This document shows, in pieces, positions 46,671 to 56,373 of a stretch of DNA of 62,481 bases. This stretch comes from Saprospiraceae bacterium (GTDB lineage Bacteria > Bacteroidota > Bacteroidia > Chitinophagales > Saprospiraceae), in the NCBI GenBank assembly GCA_022448945.1, contig JAKVCV010000003.1, positions 64,346 through 126,826 on the forward strand, written 5' to 3'. The notes below the pieces were generated by a model, which was not told the origin of the DNA, did no database searches, and was given only the letters and a program-made list of their open reading frames with translations. Both the position numbers and the translations under genes were made by a program. Position 1 is the stretch's first letter; each line of letters begins with the position of its first letter.

Positions 46671-47624
46671 TTACTCCCGCAAAAAACCATAAACAACTTT
46701 TTCCCATGTCTCAGAATCATCTTCCATCAGATGATCGTGTCCTGCTCGATTAATAATTTCCAATTGTTTTTCACCCAATAAAGCATTATAAACAGAATTA
46801 ATTTCATGAAGTCTTACTTTTGGATCTTTCCTGCCATAAAGGACAAGTGTTGGAATAGAAACACTTTCGGCATAAATAGCAGAATTATGTTCACTGCAAT
46901 TCATGTTATTTTGTAGGCCTCCCCAGAAAAGCAAAAGTTGCGGTAATAATAATGTAGGGATTTTTAAATTCTCAAAGCGATTGTTAACAGCATCTCTAAT
47001 CGACCCAAACGGGCACTCAATGATCAACTTTTTAACTTTCAATTGATGATCATGCATCGCTTTAAGAACGCTAACAGCACCCATAGATGTGCCCAAAAGA
47101 TATATAGGTAAATCATAATAAAATTTTATATAGTTATAAGCCGCCTTAACATCCTCAGCCTCATGATAACCAATTGAAGTTTCTAATCCTTCTGAATCTC
47201 CATGACCACGCATATCAACCAAAAAAGTATGAAACCCTAGTTTTCGAATAACCCTGGCCCGATCTAATTGACTAGATTTACTTGAATTATACCCATGAAA
47301 GATTATAAAAATACCTTTTGCTTGTTTGTCACAAGGAATCCACCATGCATGCAACTTTGGATGCTGTCCAAATGTTACTTCTTTATAATTGATATCAGGC
47401 TTTTCTGTGTTTTGAGGCTTCCCAATCTTAATGCCCCAAATAGCAAGTGTTAGCTTTTTCCAAAAACTTTTATTATTGATATCCTCTGATTTTAAGTTCG
47501 CAATATTTTCGGGAACAAAATGAGTAAAGTAATAAGCATGATTATACATTATATAATTGGTTAAGATAAATAATAGTAACAAAACCCAAAACACCTTTTT
47601 TAACCATTTTCTCATTTTTGTCAT
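46671..47624 (-). CDS. Membrane-anchored alpha/beta hydrolase (lysophospholipase-like)
   Basis: 317 residues. An N-terminal hydrophobic helix with preceding basic residues (KMRKWLKKVFWVLLLLFILTN) acts as a membrane anchor. The alpha/beta hydrolase follows: oxyanion region IFHGYNSS, VDMRGHGDSEG, nucleophile elbow LGTSMGAVS (Ser near 182), acid in YGRKDPKV and His in NRAGHDHLM. The pattern fits serine aminopeptidase S33 / monoglyceride lipase-like proteins; the substrate is unknown. It is convergent with the AAA+ gene. Confidence 0.85.
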   Translation of the reverse strand: MTKMRKWLKKVFWVLLLLFILTNYIMYNHAYYFTHFVPENIANLKSEDINNKSFWKKLTLAIWGIKIGKPQNTEKPDINYKEVTFGQHPKLHAWWIPCDKQAKGIFIIFHGYNSSKSSQLDRARVIRKLGFHTFLVDMRGHGDSEGLETSIGYHEAEDVKAAYNYIKFYYDLPIYLLGTSMGAVSVLKAMHDHQLKVKKLIIECPFGSIRDAVNNRFENLKIPTLLLPQLLLFWGGLQNNMNCSEHNSAIYAESVSIPTLVLYGRKDPKVRLHEINSVYNALLGEKQLEIINRAGHDHLMEDDSETWEKVVYGFLRE

Positions 47625-48277
47625 AACTTAAAAATATTCGATTTTAAATCATATAGGTTATATACTTGATACCACTCGTTTTCAAAAATAATAAAATAGT
47701 TTTCTAGATTGCATTACTTTTGATTGTTTAAAGTTTTAAACCTAATAATATACCCTTTAGTTATTGCCCTGATGTTTGTCGAAATTAGTGCAAATAACAG
47801 CATACAGCTAAGCCGATAAATAACCCCACATCTCTATACTAAGTTTAAACATGTGTCTAATATAAAATGAATCGCTTTTTTATTTTTTTGAAAAAAATTA
47901 TAATTTAAGAAAAACTTTCCTTATCTTTAGTGCTGGTAATGTGGAACATACGACTTATTGTTTGTTTAAAATGTCGTTAAGCATTACACCTTTTAAACTT
48001 AAAAACCGAACTTTTAAAGCTAACTATTTAACTAAAAACTTGATTACGATTACCTAATTTGATAGAAACAAACTTCAATCATTTTATTGGCAATTAACTG
48101 CCCCCCCCAAATTTATTATTCCGTGTTAATTCAACCTGGCAAATTATGTCAGGATTGTAAATTACAATATGCCATTCCCAGAACCTTAGGACATCCTAGG
48201 GCTTAAATAGTGCGCGCTAAAAAGTACTTGAATTTAATGTCTAAACATTTAAAAAAGTAATTTTGAAAAAAGATATA
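47625..48277. other. Divergent intergenic region upstream of the secreted protein pair
   Basis: 653 bases. It contains a run of eight C at 48101-48108, exceptional in this AT-rich DNA, and a 15-base palindrome ATTGTAAATTACAAT at 48154-48168 that resembles an operator. No RNA gene or accepted open frame was found. Confidence 0.45.
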
Positions 48278-50053
48278 ATGTCAAAATCTCAACTCAAAGT
48301 ATTTTGTATTGTTCTCATGCAATTTTCAATTAACAGTATGTTTTCGCAAACCTTTTCTAACCAAAATGCGTCGATATACATTGATCCTAGCACTCATTTA
48401 AAGATGGAAGATGTTGATTTTTATAACTTAAGTTCAACTATCCATAACGATGGGAATATTTTGGTAACCGATAATGGAACAATCAATAATTCTGGAAAGA
48501 TTACTGGCCGCCTGTCATTGCAGGGGAATGTTCCTAAAACTGTTCGCCTTGGTGCTCTCGAAAGCTTTGAACAAGCAAACACTGCTGATGTGATGGTAAA
48601 TGCAAATTGTTCAATCAATAAACTACTAAAACTGGATGGCGGAACCCTAATAAGCAATGGCTTTGATATTACACTTCAATCAGATAGTGTAAGAACCTGC
48701 CTAGTTCACCACAATGGCGGGATTACTTCTGGCGATTTTATTTGTCAAAGGTGGGTGACAAACGATGGCTACCATTACTTGTCAACGCCTACCTCAAATG
48801 CAACCGTAAATCAATTAAACGATGATATCAATATTGATTTATCAGGAAATTTGCCGAATGCCCATTATTACAACGAAACCAGCACTACCTATGACTACAC
48901 CTCAAGGTGGGCGCCAATCCCAAGCTTAACCTATCCAATGACATCAGGGGATGGTTATATCTTTCGCTTTAACGCTAGCACTGGAAAAGTAATTGATATT
49001 GTAGGTCCACTAACTAATGGCGACGTATCCAAAACCCTCACATATACTAATAGTCAACCAACTCCAAACACAAGTCCTAATAGTCCTGAAGGGTGGAATT
49101 TAATTGGCAACCCCTATCAATCCCCAATTGATTTAGATCTTGTTATTTCAAATAATGCTTCATCAATATTAAACAGCTTCTATCAATGGGATCCAAAAGC
49201 ATATTTATATAAAAGTTATGTAAACTCAATATCTTCTCACCCTGATTTCAATGGGACAATCCCATCAATGCAAGGTTTTTTTGTAAGGGTTAATCGCGAA
49301 ATCCCAAGTAGTTCACAAATTACATTTACTAATTCAATGCGGATTTCTGACCCCAACGAGACGATTAGCCCATTTATGAGAACTAACAGAAAATTGCTTC
49401 GCCTTCAAATATCTGGTCATGAGCAAAAAAATTATACAGTAGTATATTTTCAGGAAGGTGCTACTATGGATTTTGACGAAGCGTATGATGCCTATCAGTT
49501 GGGCTCTGACAATTCTATTGGCTTTGGATCATATTGCAATGACAAACGATTAAGCATCAATGGTCAGCCTGCTTCAAACTTATCCCAAATCTCAATACCA
49601 CTATACTCGGATTTTAATACGCCAGGCACATATGAAATTTCTATTGAGGAATTTAGTAATTTTGATGGCAATAGTGAAATTGTTTTAGAGGATCTACTAC
49701 TCTCGACAACTCATTTGTTGAATTCTGGTCCCTATTCTTTCGAAGGCCACCCATCAGATGGCACGAATAGATTTATTCTCAATGCGCAGTTGGGCACTAG
49801 CGATATAAATATACTAAACGAAGAATTAACTGCTATAATAAACAAATGTGGAAATGCATTGTGTATTAATTTTAATAAACCTACAACAGATGATTTAAAC
49901 TTAAGAATTTTCAATGTTTTAGGGCAAACAATATTTTCAAAATCTTTGCCTAAGGACATAGAACAAGAGACAATTGAACTTGACCTGCCTAACCATCAGG
50001 CATACTTTATTGAGCTCGAGGGTGACAAAGAAGTAAGAAAAATTATTTGGTAA
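48278..50053 (+). CDS. Exported protein with T9SS-like C-terminal domain
   Basis: 591 residues from ATG 48278; a TTG 15 bases upstream was not chosen. A signal peptide ends NSMFSQ (about 1-24). The N-terminal part (about 35-150) has repeated short beta strands (GNILVTDNGTINNSGKITGRLSL), like autotransporter or pectate-lyase-type repeats. The middle carries WNLIGNPYQSPIDLD and MQGFFVRV, a segment common in large Bacteroidota surface proteins. The last 75 residues match a T9SS sorting domain (LNLRIFNVLGQTIFSKSL ... VRKIIW), though it is shorter than type A consensus. It is followed 40 bp later by another exported protein gene. Confidence 0.78.
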   Translation: MSKSQLKVFCIVLMQFSINSMFSQTFSNQNASIYIDPSTHLKMEDVDFYNLSSTIHNDGNILVTDNGTINNSGKITGRLSLQGNVPKTVRLGALESFEQANTADVMVNANCSINKLLKLDGGTLISNGFDITLQSDSVRTCLVHHNGGITSGDFICQRWVTNDGYHYLSTPTSNATVNQLNDDINIDLSGNLPNAHYYNETSTTYDYTSRWAPIPSLTYPMTSGDGYIFRFNASTGKVIDIVGPLTNGDVSKTLTYTNSQPTPNTSPNSPEGWNLIGNPYQSPIDLDLVISNNASSILNSFYQWDPKAYLYKSYVNSISSHPDFNGTIPSMQGFFVRVNREIPSSSQITFTNSMRISDPNETISPFMRTNRKLLRLQISGHEQKNYTVVYFQEGATMDFDEAYDAYQLGSDNSIGFGSYCNDKRLSINGQPASNLSQISIPLYSDFNTPGTYEISIEEFSNFDGNSEIVLEDLLLSTTHLLNSGPYSFEGHPSDGTNRFILNAQLGTSDINILNEELTAIINKCGNALCINFNKPTTDDLNLRIFNVLGQTIFSKSLPKDIEQETIELDLPNHQAYFIELEGDKEVRKIIW

Positions 50054-50093
50054 GTATTTTAACTATAACAATAAACAAAACAATAAACTATAA

Positions 50094-50543
50094 ATGCAAA
50101 ACGCTATGAAAAATGTAATCCCAATCATATGTATTATCTTTTTATCTGCAATTGAAAATAACTATGCACAAGGTGTTTTAATATCACCTTCTGATGCCAA
50201 TATAGTGAATCCCAATGCTATGCTTGAGCTGAAGTCGAATAACAAAGGGCTCCTTATTTCACGAATGAGCGAAAGCGAGAAACTGGCTATTTTCCCAACA
50301 CCAACAGCTTCTGGAGAAGGTTTACTTGTTTATCAAACTGATGGTGTATCTGGGTTTTATTATTACAATGGAAATAACTGGCAAGGCATGAGAGAAAATG
50401 ACAACTCAGGAAACACAGTTGGAGACATGCAATACTGGGATGGGAACAAGTGGCATACACTTCCGTCAGGTCCAGACAACAGTTATTTAGTCATGTGCGG
50501 CGGTGTACCAACATGGCTGCCAGCAGGTAGCAATTGTCAATAA
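50094..50543 (+). CDS. Small exported protein of the 'MLELKS-KGLLISRM' type
   Basis: 149 residues. A signal peptide ends NNYAQ (about 1-26). Residues about 40-60 (NAMLELKSNNKGLLISRM) and YYYNGNNWQGM are motifs that recur in many Bacteroidota secreted proteins next to, or fused with, tail-collar-like and T9SS modules. The C-terminus repeats a related short unit (GDMQYWDGNKWHTLPSG). The role is unknown; it is probably a partner of the larger exported protein directly upstream, with which it forms a two-gene unit closed by a terminator. Confidence 0.72.
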   Translation: MQNAMKNVIPIICIIFLSAIENNYAQGVLISPSDANIVNPNAMLELKSNNKGLLISRMSESEKLAIFPTPTASGEGLLVYQTDGVSGFYYYNGNNWQGMRENDNSGNTVGDMQYWDGNKWHTLPSGPDNSYLVMCGGVPTWLPAGSNCQ

Positions 50544-50623
50544 TCTCTAGAATTAAAACTTTGACGACCAATTAATCAAAGTAAAAAAACAACTATTTAT
50601 TTAGTTGCTAGGAGAAAAATAGA

Positions 50624-50662
50624 ATAAGTCCCAAGAAACATTTTTGGGACTTATCGTTTTTT
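50624..50662 (+). terminator. Strong terminator after the exported protein pair
   Basis: An 11-bp perfect stem ATAAGTCCCAA/TTGGGACTTAT (50624-50634 with 50644-50654) is followed by CGTTTTTTT. The remaining non-coding stretch to murA (50663-51111) shows no further structure. Confidence 0.88.
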
Positions 50663-51111
50663 TGCAATTTACTATAAAATCTAGGCATCACTATTTTTTT
50701 AAGTTTATCCCTGTTTATTCATCGAGTTTTGATTTTGAACAATTGTTTTGAATCAACCGTCTATTTTCATTACGCACAGTAAGTTATCAGTTTTTTTAAA
50801 CTCATAAATACTAACCCTCCAGACAAGCTATGATTTTTTAGCCCCGATTTGTTTTCGCAAATTACTACATTGAATAAAAACCTATCAATAACGGATTTAT
50901 TCACCAAACTTTAATAACTTCCGTTCCGTTTCTAAAAAATACTATAATAAATTTATAAATTGGCTCCTCGAATAAAGAACTAACAGCTAAATAAAAGAAT
51001 ATTAAGCTGTTAGTTTAATTGCACTTTCTAAAAAAAACTGTGTTTTATTACTTTTATTATTGAATACAAGTGCATAGTTAAAACAAATCCTATTATCAGA
51101 AAAAAAATAGT

Positions 51112-52434
51112 ATGTCAAATAAAAACCAAGCATTTATTGTAGAAGGAGGACATCAATTGAGTGGTGAGATTGTTCCTCAAGGAGCAAAAAATGAAGCGCT
51201 ACAGGTTATTTGTGCAATCTTACTGACTCCAGAAAAAGTTATCTTAAGCAATCTTCCCAACATTAAAGATGTAATTTTTTTGATTGAATTAATTAAGGGC
51301 TTGGGGGTAAAAGTAGAGAAACTTTCGTTGAATAGTTATTCTTTTGAAGCTGCAAATGTAGATTTAGATTACTTTCAAAGTCCGGAATTTATTTTGAAAG
51401 CGAGCAGAATAAGAGGCTCTGTCATGCTAATTGGACCTCTTTTGGCACGTTTTGGAAAAGCGGTTTTGCCAAAACCCGGAGGTGACAAAATAGGCCGAAG
51501 AAGGTTAGACACTCACTTGTTGGGTCTTGAAAAATTAGGCGCAAAGTTCAAATATGACATTGACAAAAACATGTACTTTATAGACACTGACAGGCTTATG
51601 GGTACTTTTATTTTGATGGATGAAATTTCTGTTACAGGAACAGCCAATACATTAATGGCTTCTGTAATGGCTGAAGGAATTACTACTATCTATAATGCAG
51701 CCTGCGAACCATACGTACAGCAATTGTGCAACATGCTCAATAATATGGGCGCATCAATAAAAGGTGTTGGGTCAAATAAATTAGTGATTGAAGGCGTCAA
51801 AAGCTTAGGCGGCACAAAACACCAAATTCTGCCCGACATGATAGAAATTGGGAGTTTTTTAGGGCTTGCTGCAATGACTCAATCTGAATTGACAATTAAA
51901 AATGTAAGAGCAGAAACATTAGGCAACATTTTACCTATGTATCGCCGAATGGGGATTAAATTTGAAATTATTGATGATGACATTTTTGTTCCTGCACAAG
52001 AAATCTATGAAATACAGACATTTATAGATGGCTCTATTATGACTATTTATGATGCTCCTTGGCCAGGGTTTCCGCCTGATTTAATGAGCATATTGCTTGT
52101 TATGGCTACCCAAGCAAAAGGAAGTGTGCTTATACATCAAAAAATGTTTGAAAGTCGCCTTTTCTTTGTTGACAAATTAATTGAAATGGGAGCTCAACTT
52201 ATTCTATGTGATCCACACAGGGCTACTGTTATAGGATTAGAAAGGAAATACCCCTTGAGAGGAATTACAATGACTTCACCAGATATTCGAGCAGGGGTGT
52301 CGCTTTTAATTGCGGCATTATCTGCAAAAGGAACAAGTAAAATCCTAAATATTAATCAAATTGACAGAGGATATGAATCTATAGACAAGCGATTAAACAA
52401 TTTAGGTGCAAAAATAAAGCGAATTGACATATAA
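51112..52434 (+). CDS. murA: UDP-N-acetylglucosamine 1-carboxyvinyltransferase MurA, Cys-to-Asp active site
   Basis: 440 residues, an inside-out alpha/beta barrel of the EPSP-synthase fold. Substrate motifs: GAKNEAL (about 24-30) with catalytic Lys, LPKPGGDKIGRRRLDTH (about 119-135), GSFLGLAA, and DLMSILLVMATQA with LFFVDKL. It transfers enolpyruvate from PEP to UDP-GlcNAc, the first committed step of peptidoglycan synthesis. The residue equivalent to E. coli Cys115, which fosfomycin alkylates, is Asp125 here (GAC at 51484-51486). The same change is known in mycobacterial and chlamydial enzymes, so the protein should be intrinsically insensitive to fosfomycin. It is transcribed alone. Confidence 0.95.
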   Translation: MSNKNQAFIVEGGHQLSGEIVPQGAKNEALQVICAILLTPEKVILSNLPNIKDVIFLIELIKGLGVKVEKLSLNSYSFEAANVDLDYFQSPEFILKASRIRGSVMLIGPLLARFGKAVLPKPGGDKIGRRRLDTHLLGLEKLGAKFKYDIDKNMYFIDTDRLMGTFILMDEISVTGTANTLMASVMAEGITTIYNAACEPYVQQLCNMLNNMGASIKGVGSNKLVIEGVKSLGGTKHQILPDMIEIGSFLGLAAMTQSELTIKNVRAETLGNILPMYRRMGIKFEIIDDDIFVPAQEIYEIQTFIDGSIMTIYDAPWPGFPPDLMSILLVMATQAKGSVLIHQKMFESRLFFVDKLIEMGAQLILCDPHRATVIGLERKYPLRGITMTSPDIRAGVSLLIAALSAKGTSKILNINQIDRGYESIDKRLNNLGAKIKRIDI

Positions 52435-52741
52435 TTTGCGATACAAGCAATTCTAAACTAGAAGAAATATAAATAAAAAATATTTTTTATTTTTTATTTT
52501 TTATTTAGAAAATAGCATTTATTCCCCCTAGATAAAATGTATATTTTAAGCGGAAAAAACCACAACTACTTTAAACTTGTGAAAACCAATATTTTGATGG
52601 CTTTTTAAGGCCATATATTAATCCATTTTTTTAATATAAAATAACGATTAAGTGTAGGATTGATGGTCTTTTTAGCAAAATAAAAACAAGTTTTTTTACC
52701 TTTTTTTTTAAAATGTAAGTCAAGTTGTTACTATTTACTAA

Positions 52742-52802
52742 ATAAATGACTATATTCGATGTTACCTATAAACTTGGCAAAAGCCAATAAATAGTCATTT
52801 AT
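52742..52802 (+). repeat. Nested inverted repeat upstream of the STAND gene
   Basis: ATAAATGACTAT (52742-52753) is perfectly repeated in inverted orientation at 52791-52802. The 37-base interior contains its own hairpin TTGGC-AAAA-GCCAA (52774-52787). It lies upstream of the predicted -7 element, so it would act as a DNA operator unless transcription starts further upstream. Confidence 0.55.
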
Positions 52803-52834
52803 AATCCCATAAAAATTCGATGTTGAAGTTTTTT

Positions 52835-52842
52835 TAGATTTG
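52835..52842 (+). promoter_or_regulatory. Putative -7 element for the STAND locus
   Basis: TAGATTTG matches TAnnTTTG, giving a leader of about 60 bases to ATG 52910. A TTG at 52823 is too close to act as -33, so the call rests on the -7 alone. Confidence 0.45.
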
Positions 52843-52909
52843 TTTTTCATAATAGAAATATCCGAAGACAAATAATGGAGAAGACTCACTCAAATAATAA
52901 AAGTTAACT

Positions 52910-55900
52910 ATGCAAGGAGTAGACACCTTAAACATTAAAGCCCCTTATCCAGGGCTTCGTTCTTTTGAGGCATCTGAAAGACCATTCTTTTTTGGGCGCG
53001 AACGACAATTGGACGAATTACTGCGAAAATTAAGGGCAAGTAGGTTTTTAGCTGTTGTAGGTAGTAGCGGAAATGGAAAATCTTCGTTTATCAAAACGAT
53101 GTTCATTCCTCGTCTTCAAGAAGGCTTTAATGGTCAAGCAGGTTCAGCGTGGCGCATTGCTGTTTGCACACCTGGTAATAATCCCCTAGAAAATCTCAGC
53201 CGAGAAATGGCCCAGAGGAATGTGTTGCATGGTGACGAAAAGATGGACCCAAGTTATCCATCAAAAATAGAAGGAATGTTACGCAATGGATCTTTAGGAA
53301 TCGTTGAAGCATTTAAAAAATCAGAAGTTCCCCGAGGAGAAAACTTACTAATCGTAGTTGATCAATTCGAAGAAATTTTCAACTACAGTAAAAAGAATAA
53401 AAGAAACGAAGAAGATGCTGCCACCTTTATCAATCTTCTCCTCAATGCCAGTCGTCAGAAAGAAGCACCAATTTACATACTATTGACGATGAGGTCCAAT
53501 TTTATAGGCCCTTGTGCTGAATTCAGAGGACTCGCGGAAGCCATCAATGATGGCCAGTTTTTAATTCCTCGTATAAAACCTGAAGACCTCAAAAGAATTA
53601 TTCTGCACCCTGTACAACATGAAAGATGTGTTAAAATTCATGGTTTCAAAGCAGAAATTGATGATTCTGTTGTAAAATCCATTATCAATGACCTAGGAAA
53701 AAACACGGATGAACTAGCAACCTTACAACATGCGATGTTGCGCATGTGGAACTTTTGGCTAGATAAAGAACAAAACACTGAAGTGCCAATAGGACTAACG
53801 CACTACAAAGGAGTTGGTACAGTAAAAGGGGCAATGGCAAGGCATGCGGAAGAAGCTTATGCAGACTTGGATACGGATGAAAAACGCATAATATGTGAGC
53901 GCATTTTTCGAGCCATGGTTGAAAAAAGTAATGATGGCAGCCCTACAAGTCGAGCAATAACAGTAAAAGAAATGATGAACATTACTGGCCGCACTATGAG
54001 AGAAGTGCGACTGGTAATTTATACATTTAGCCAATCTGGAAGACGTTTTTTAAATGCACCACCAGTTGCTGAAATAGATGAAGATAGTGTTGTCAGTATT
54101 GCACATGAAAGCCTTATTAAAAGGTGGACCCGCCTAAAAGGATGGGCAAATGACGAAACTGATGCAGCAGAAATGTATAGTCGACTTTGTGCAGCTGCTG
54201 CACTTTATAATGACGGAAAAGGAAGTCTCTGGAAAGATCCTGAATTGACAATGGGTCTAAAATGGTATGATCCAGAAGAACATGATGAAGATTTTTCATG
54301 GCGATTACCCCCAAACAAAGAATGGGCAAAACGTTACGAAAGTCCAGCTATAAGCTATGGGAAAGCTATAGAGTTCCTCGAAGCAAGTGAAGGAAAGACC
54401 GTAGCAGCTAAAAGTAGGAATAAAGAAAATGAAGAACGAAAAGAAAGTAATCGCAAAAAAATAGGCTGGTTAGGGTTTTTAATTGTAGGCTTTTGTATTG
54501 GTATGGCAATTTGGGCATTAATTGAAGCTGCTAATGCAAACAGAAGTCGATTTGCGGCCTCTCAGAGTGAATTAGAAGCACGTCGGCAAACCTATCTGGC
54601 AGAATTAAGCAAACAAGAAGCTGGCAGGCAACAATTTTATGCGAATCTAAGTAAAGAAAAAGCCATGCAGGAAAAAGCAAGAGCAGAAACTGCTAATCTT
54701 ACTGCAATGGAAGCTGCTCGTATTGCCGAAGCAAGAGCAAGACAAGCTAAAGATGCTGAGCGCATTGCAAAAAGAAAAGAACAGGAAGCGAACTTGGCGC
54801 GAGAACAAGCATTGAGAGACAGAGAGCTTGCTAAAGCTAAAGCAGCGGAAGCACTAAAAGCAAAAGAAGAAGCCATTAAGCAAAAAGAAATTGCTTTACG
54901 AGTAAAAGGACTTTCTCTTGCACAATCAATTGCAGTTAAATCTACGAAAGAAGAGAATGAAGACATTGAAGGTCTTCTAGCTAAAGAAGCCTATGATCTG
55001 AATTCCGTAAATGCAGGAGATCCACATGACCCTTTTATTTATGAAGCCGTTTACAAAGCCTTGAATCGCCTTGAAGAAATAAACAAAAACAACCCCGATT
55101 TCAACGCTTTGGACCAACCGCCTGATGGTCGTGACAGAATTGGGAGAATAAGATCTATTCAGGTTCCAGAGGGTGATGCTTCAATATATACTGTTGGCTC
55201 CGATGGTCTATTGCTTAAATGGAAGTTTGAAATCTATGGCAGCAAGGCTGCACGAAAAGACAAAACGAACAAACCTGAATTACTTTCTATAAACCTTGCT
55301 GTTTCGCGAACTCTTGACATTAGTCCTGATGGAAACACCTTAGCTAGAGCTGGTGATGCAGACAGGATTTTAATATGCGATGCTAATTCAGGTCAGGTAG
55401 TCAAGGAACTAGACGCTCATAAAGGTAGGAGAATTTGGCAATTGAGATATACACCTTCAGGTGATGGTATTATTTCCGTAGGCGATGATGGAGCCGGTGG
55501 AACTGCAATAAATTACATCAATATGAGTGGTGCAACCTCCCCTATTATTGGAAAAACACCACACAGAATTACTGCTATTGACGTTTCTAGTGAAGGCAAG
55601 TATGTTGCTGGAATTGGCAAAACCTCAGAAGTCTACATATGGAACATTCAAAACCAGAGACGTGAATTTTTACTCAATGACCCTCAAAGTGACAAACATG
55701 CAACAGCAGTTGCTTTCAGTCCTCAAGGAAGATTTGTATCTGTAGGTTATCAGGATGGGACAATGATGGTATGGGACTTAAATAAAGCTAAATCTGATCC
55801 CACTTACCTTCCAGAGAAATTCTTAAACCATAGTTCAAAGATTTCTGATGTTGAATTTAGTAATGATGGAACCATGCTTCTTGTAGGAAGTCTTGACAAA

Positions 55901-56308
55901 ACTGCCACACTATGGACCATAAGGAATGAAGAATATCGTGGATATGGAAATGATAAAGAATTCCCCTATTTAAACCCCAAATATTCCCCAATAAAATTAT
56001 CTAACCATCAGGATTGGGTAACCTCTGTAGCTTTCAGTAATGACGGAACTAGAGCACTGACCGGAACAGCAAATGGTGAAGTAAAAATCTGGGAAGTAGA
56101 CATGACTTTATATGCTGATCAAATATGCGATATTATTCGCCAAAATCTAAGCAATAAAAGTTGGAAAAAATATGTAGGAACAGATGATCCTTATGAACAA
56201 GAACTTTATATTGAAACTTCCGACGGAGGAAGACGTTTCCCATTATCAACTTGTGGCGAACAAGCACCTCAAATGAAGGAAGCTAGTACATTAAAAGAAA
56301 ATGATTAG
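52910..56308 (+). CDS. nSTAND1 NTPase with transmembrane helix, coiled-coil stalk and WD40 propeller
   Basis: 1132 residues. The N-terminus APYPGLRSFEASERPFFFGRE (about 11-31) is the entry signature of nSTAND1 NTPases. Walker A GSSGNGKS is at 51-58 and Walker B LLIVVDQFEE at 146-155 (Asp151). A helical region runs to about 500. One transmembrane helix (about 518-538) follows the basic NRKK. Then comes an Ala/Lys/Glu/Arg-rich coiled coil (about 545-690) and at least six WD-type repeats (about 740-1070; SSKISDVEFSNDGTM, DWVTSVAFSNDGTRA). STAND proteins switch on nucleotide binding after ligand sensing. Basic residues before the helix predict a cytosolic NTPase and periplasmic stalk and propeller. 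It is the first gene of the 52910-60722 locus. Confidence 0.9.
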   Translation: MQGVDTLNIKAPYPGLRSFEASERPFFFGRERQLDELLRKLRASRFLAVVGSSGNGKSSFIKTMFIPRLQEGFNGQAGSAWRIAVCTPGNNPLENLSREMAQRNVLHGDEKMDPSYPSKIEGMLRNGSLGIVEAFKKSEVPRGENLLIVVDQFEEIFNYSKKNKRNEEDAATFINLLLNASRQKEAPIYILLTMRSNFIGPCAEFRGLAEAINDGQFLIPRIKPEDLKRIILHPVQHERCVKIHGFKAEIDDSVVKSIINDLGKNTDELATLQHAMLRMWNFWLDKEQNTEVPIGLTHYKGVGTVKGAMARHAEEAYADLDTDEKRIICERIFRAMVEKSNDGSPTSRAITVKEMMNITGRTMREVRLVIYTFSQSGRRFLNAPPVAEIDEDSVVSIAHESLIKRWTRLKGWANDETDAAEMYSRLCAAAALYNDGKGSLWKDPELTMGLKWYDPEEHDEDFSWRLPPNKEWAKRYESPAISYGKAIEFLEASEGKTVAAKSRNKENEERKESNRKKIGWLGFLIVGFCIGMAIWALIEAANANRSRFAASQSELEARRQTYLAELSKQEAGRQQFYANLSKEKAMQEKARAETANLTAMEAARIAEARARQAKDAERIAKRKEQEANLAREQALRDRELAKAKAAEALKAKEEAIKQKEIALRVKGLSLAQSIAVKSTKEENEDIEGLLAKEAYDLNSVNAGDPHDPFIYEAVYKALNRLEEINKNNPDFNALDQPPDGRDRIGRIRSIQVPEGDASIYTVGSDGLLLKWKFEIYGSKAARKDKTNKPELLSINLAVSRTLDISPDGNTLARAGDADRILICDANSGQVVKELDAHKGRRIWQLRYTPSGDGIISVGDDGAGGTAINYINMSGATSPIIGKTPHRITAIDVSSEGKYVAGIGKTSEVYIWNIQNQRREFLLNDPQSDKHATAVAFSPQGRFVSVGYQDGTMMVWDLNKAKSDPTYLPEKFLNHSSKISDVEFSNDGTMLLVGSLDKTATLWTIRNEEYRGYGNDKEFPYLNPKYSPIKLSNHQDWVTSVAFSNDGTRALTGTANGEVKIWEVDMTLYADQICDIIRQNLSNKSWKKYVGTDDPYEQELYIETSDGGRRFPLSTCGEQAPQMKEASTLKEND

Positions 56309-56373
56309 TTTTATATTCAAGAATTTATTATTGTAATCTAAAACCAATAATTATATATCAAAAATCCAAAATA

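Larger units (their letters stand above)
52435..52909. other. Non-coding region upstream of the STAND locus
   Basis: 475 bases. It holds three near-tandem TTTTTTA units (about 52483-52506), the nested inverted repeat at 52742-52802, the -7 element at 52835-52842 and a ten-codon frame (52875-52907) that ends two bases before the STAND gene ATG and could be a leader peptide. Confidence 0.45.

Noticed and set aside
52483-52506. TTTTTTA repeat units
   Set aside because: Three short AT units in AT-rich DNA are likely chance or slippage; too few to call a repeat array.
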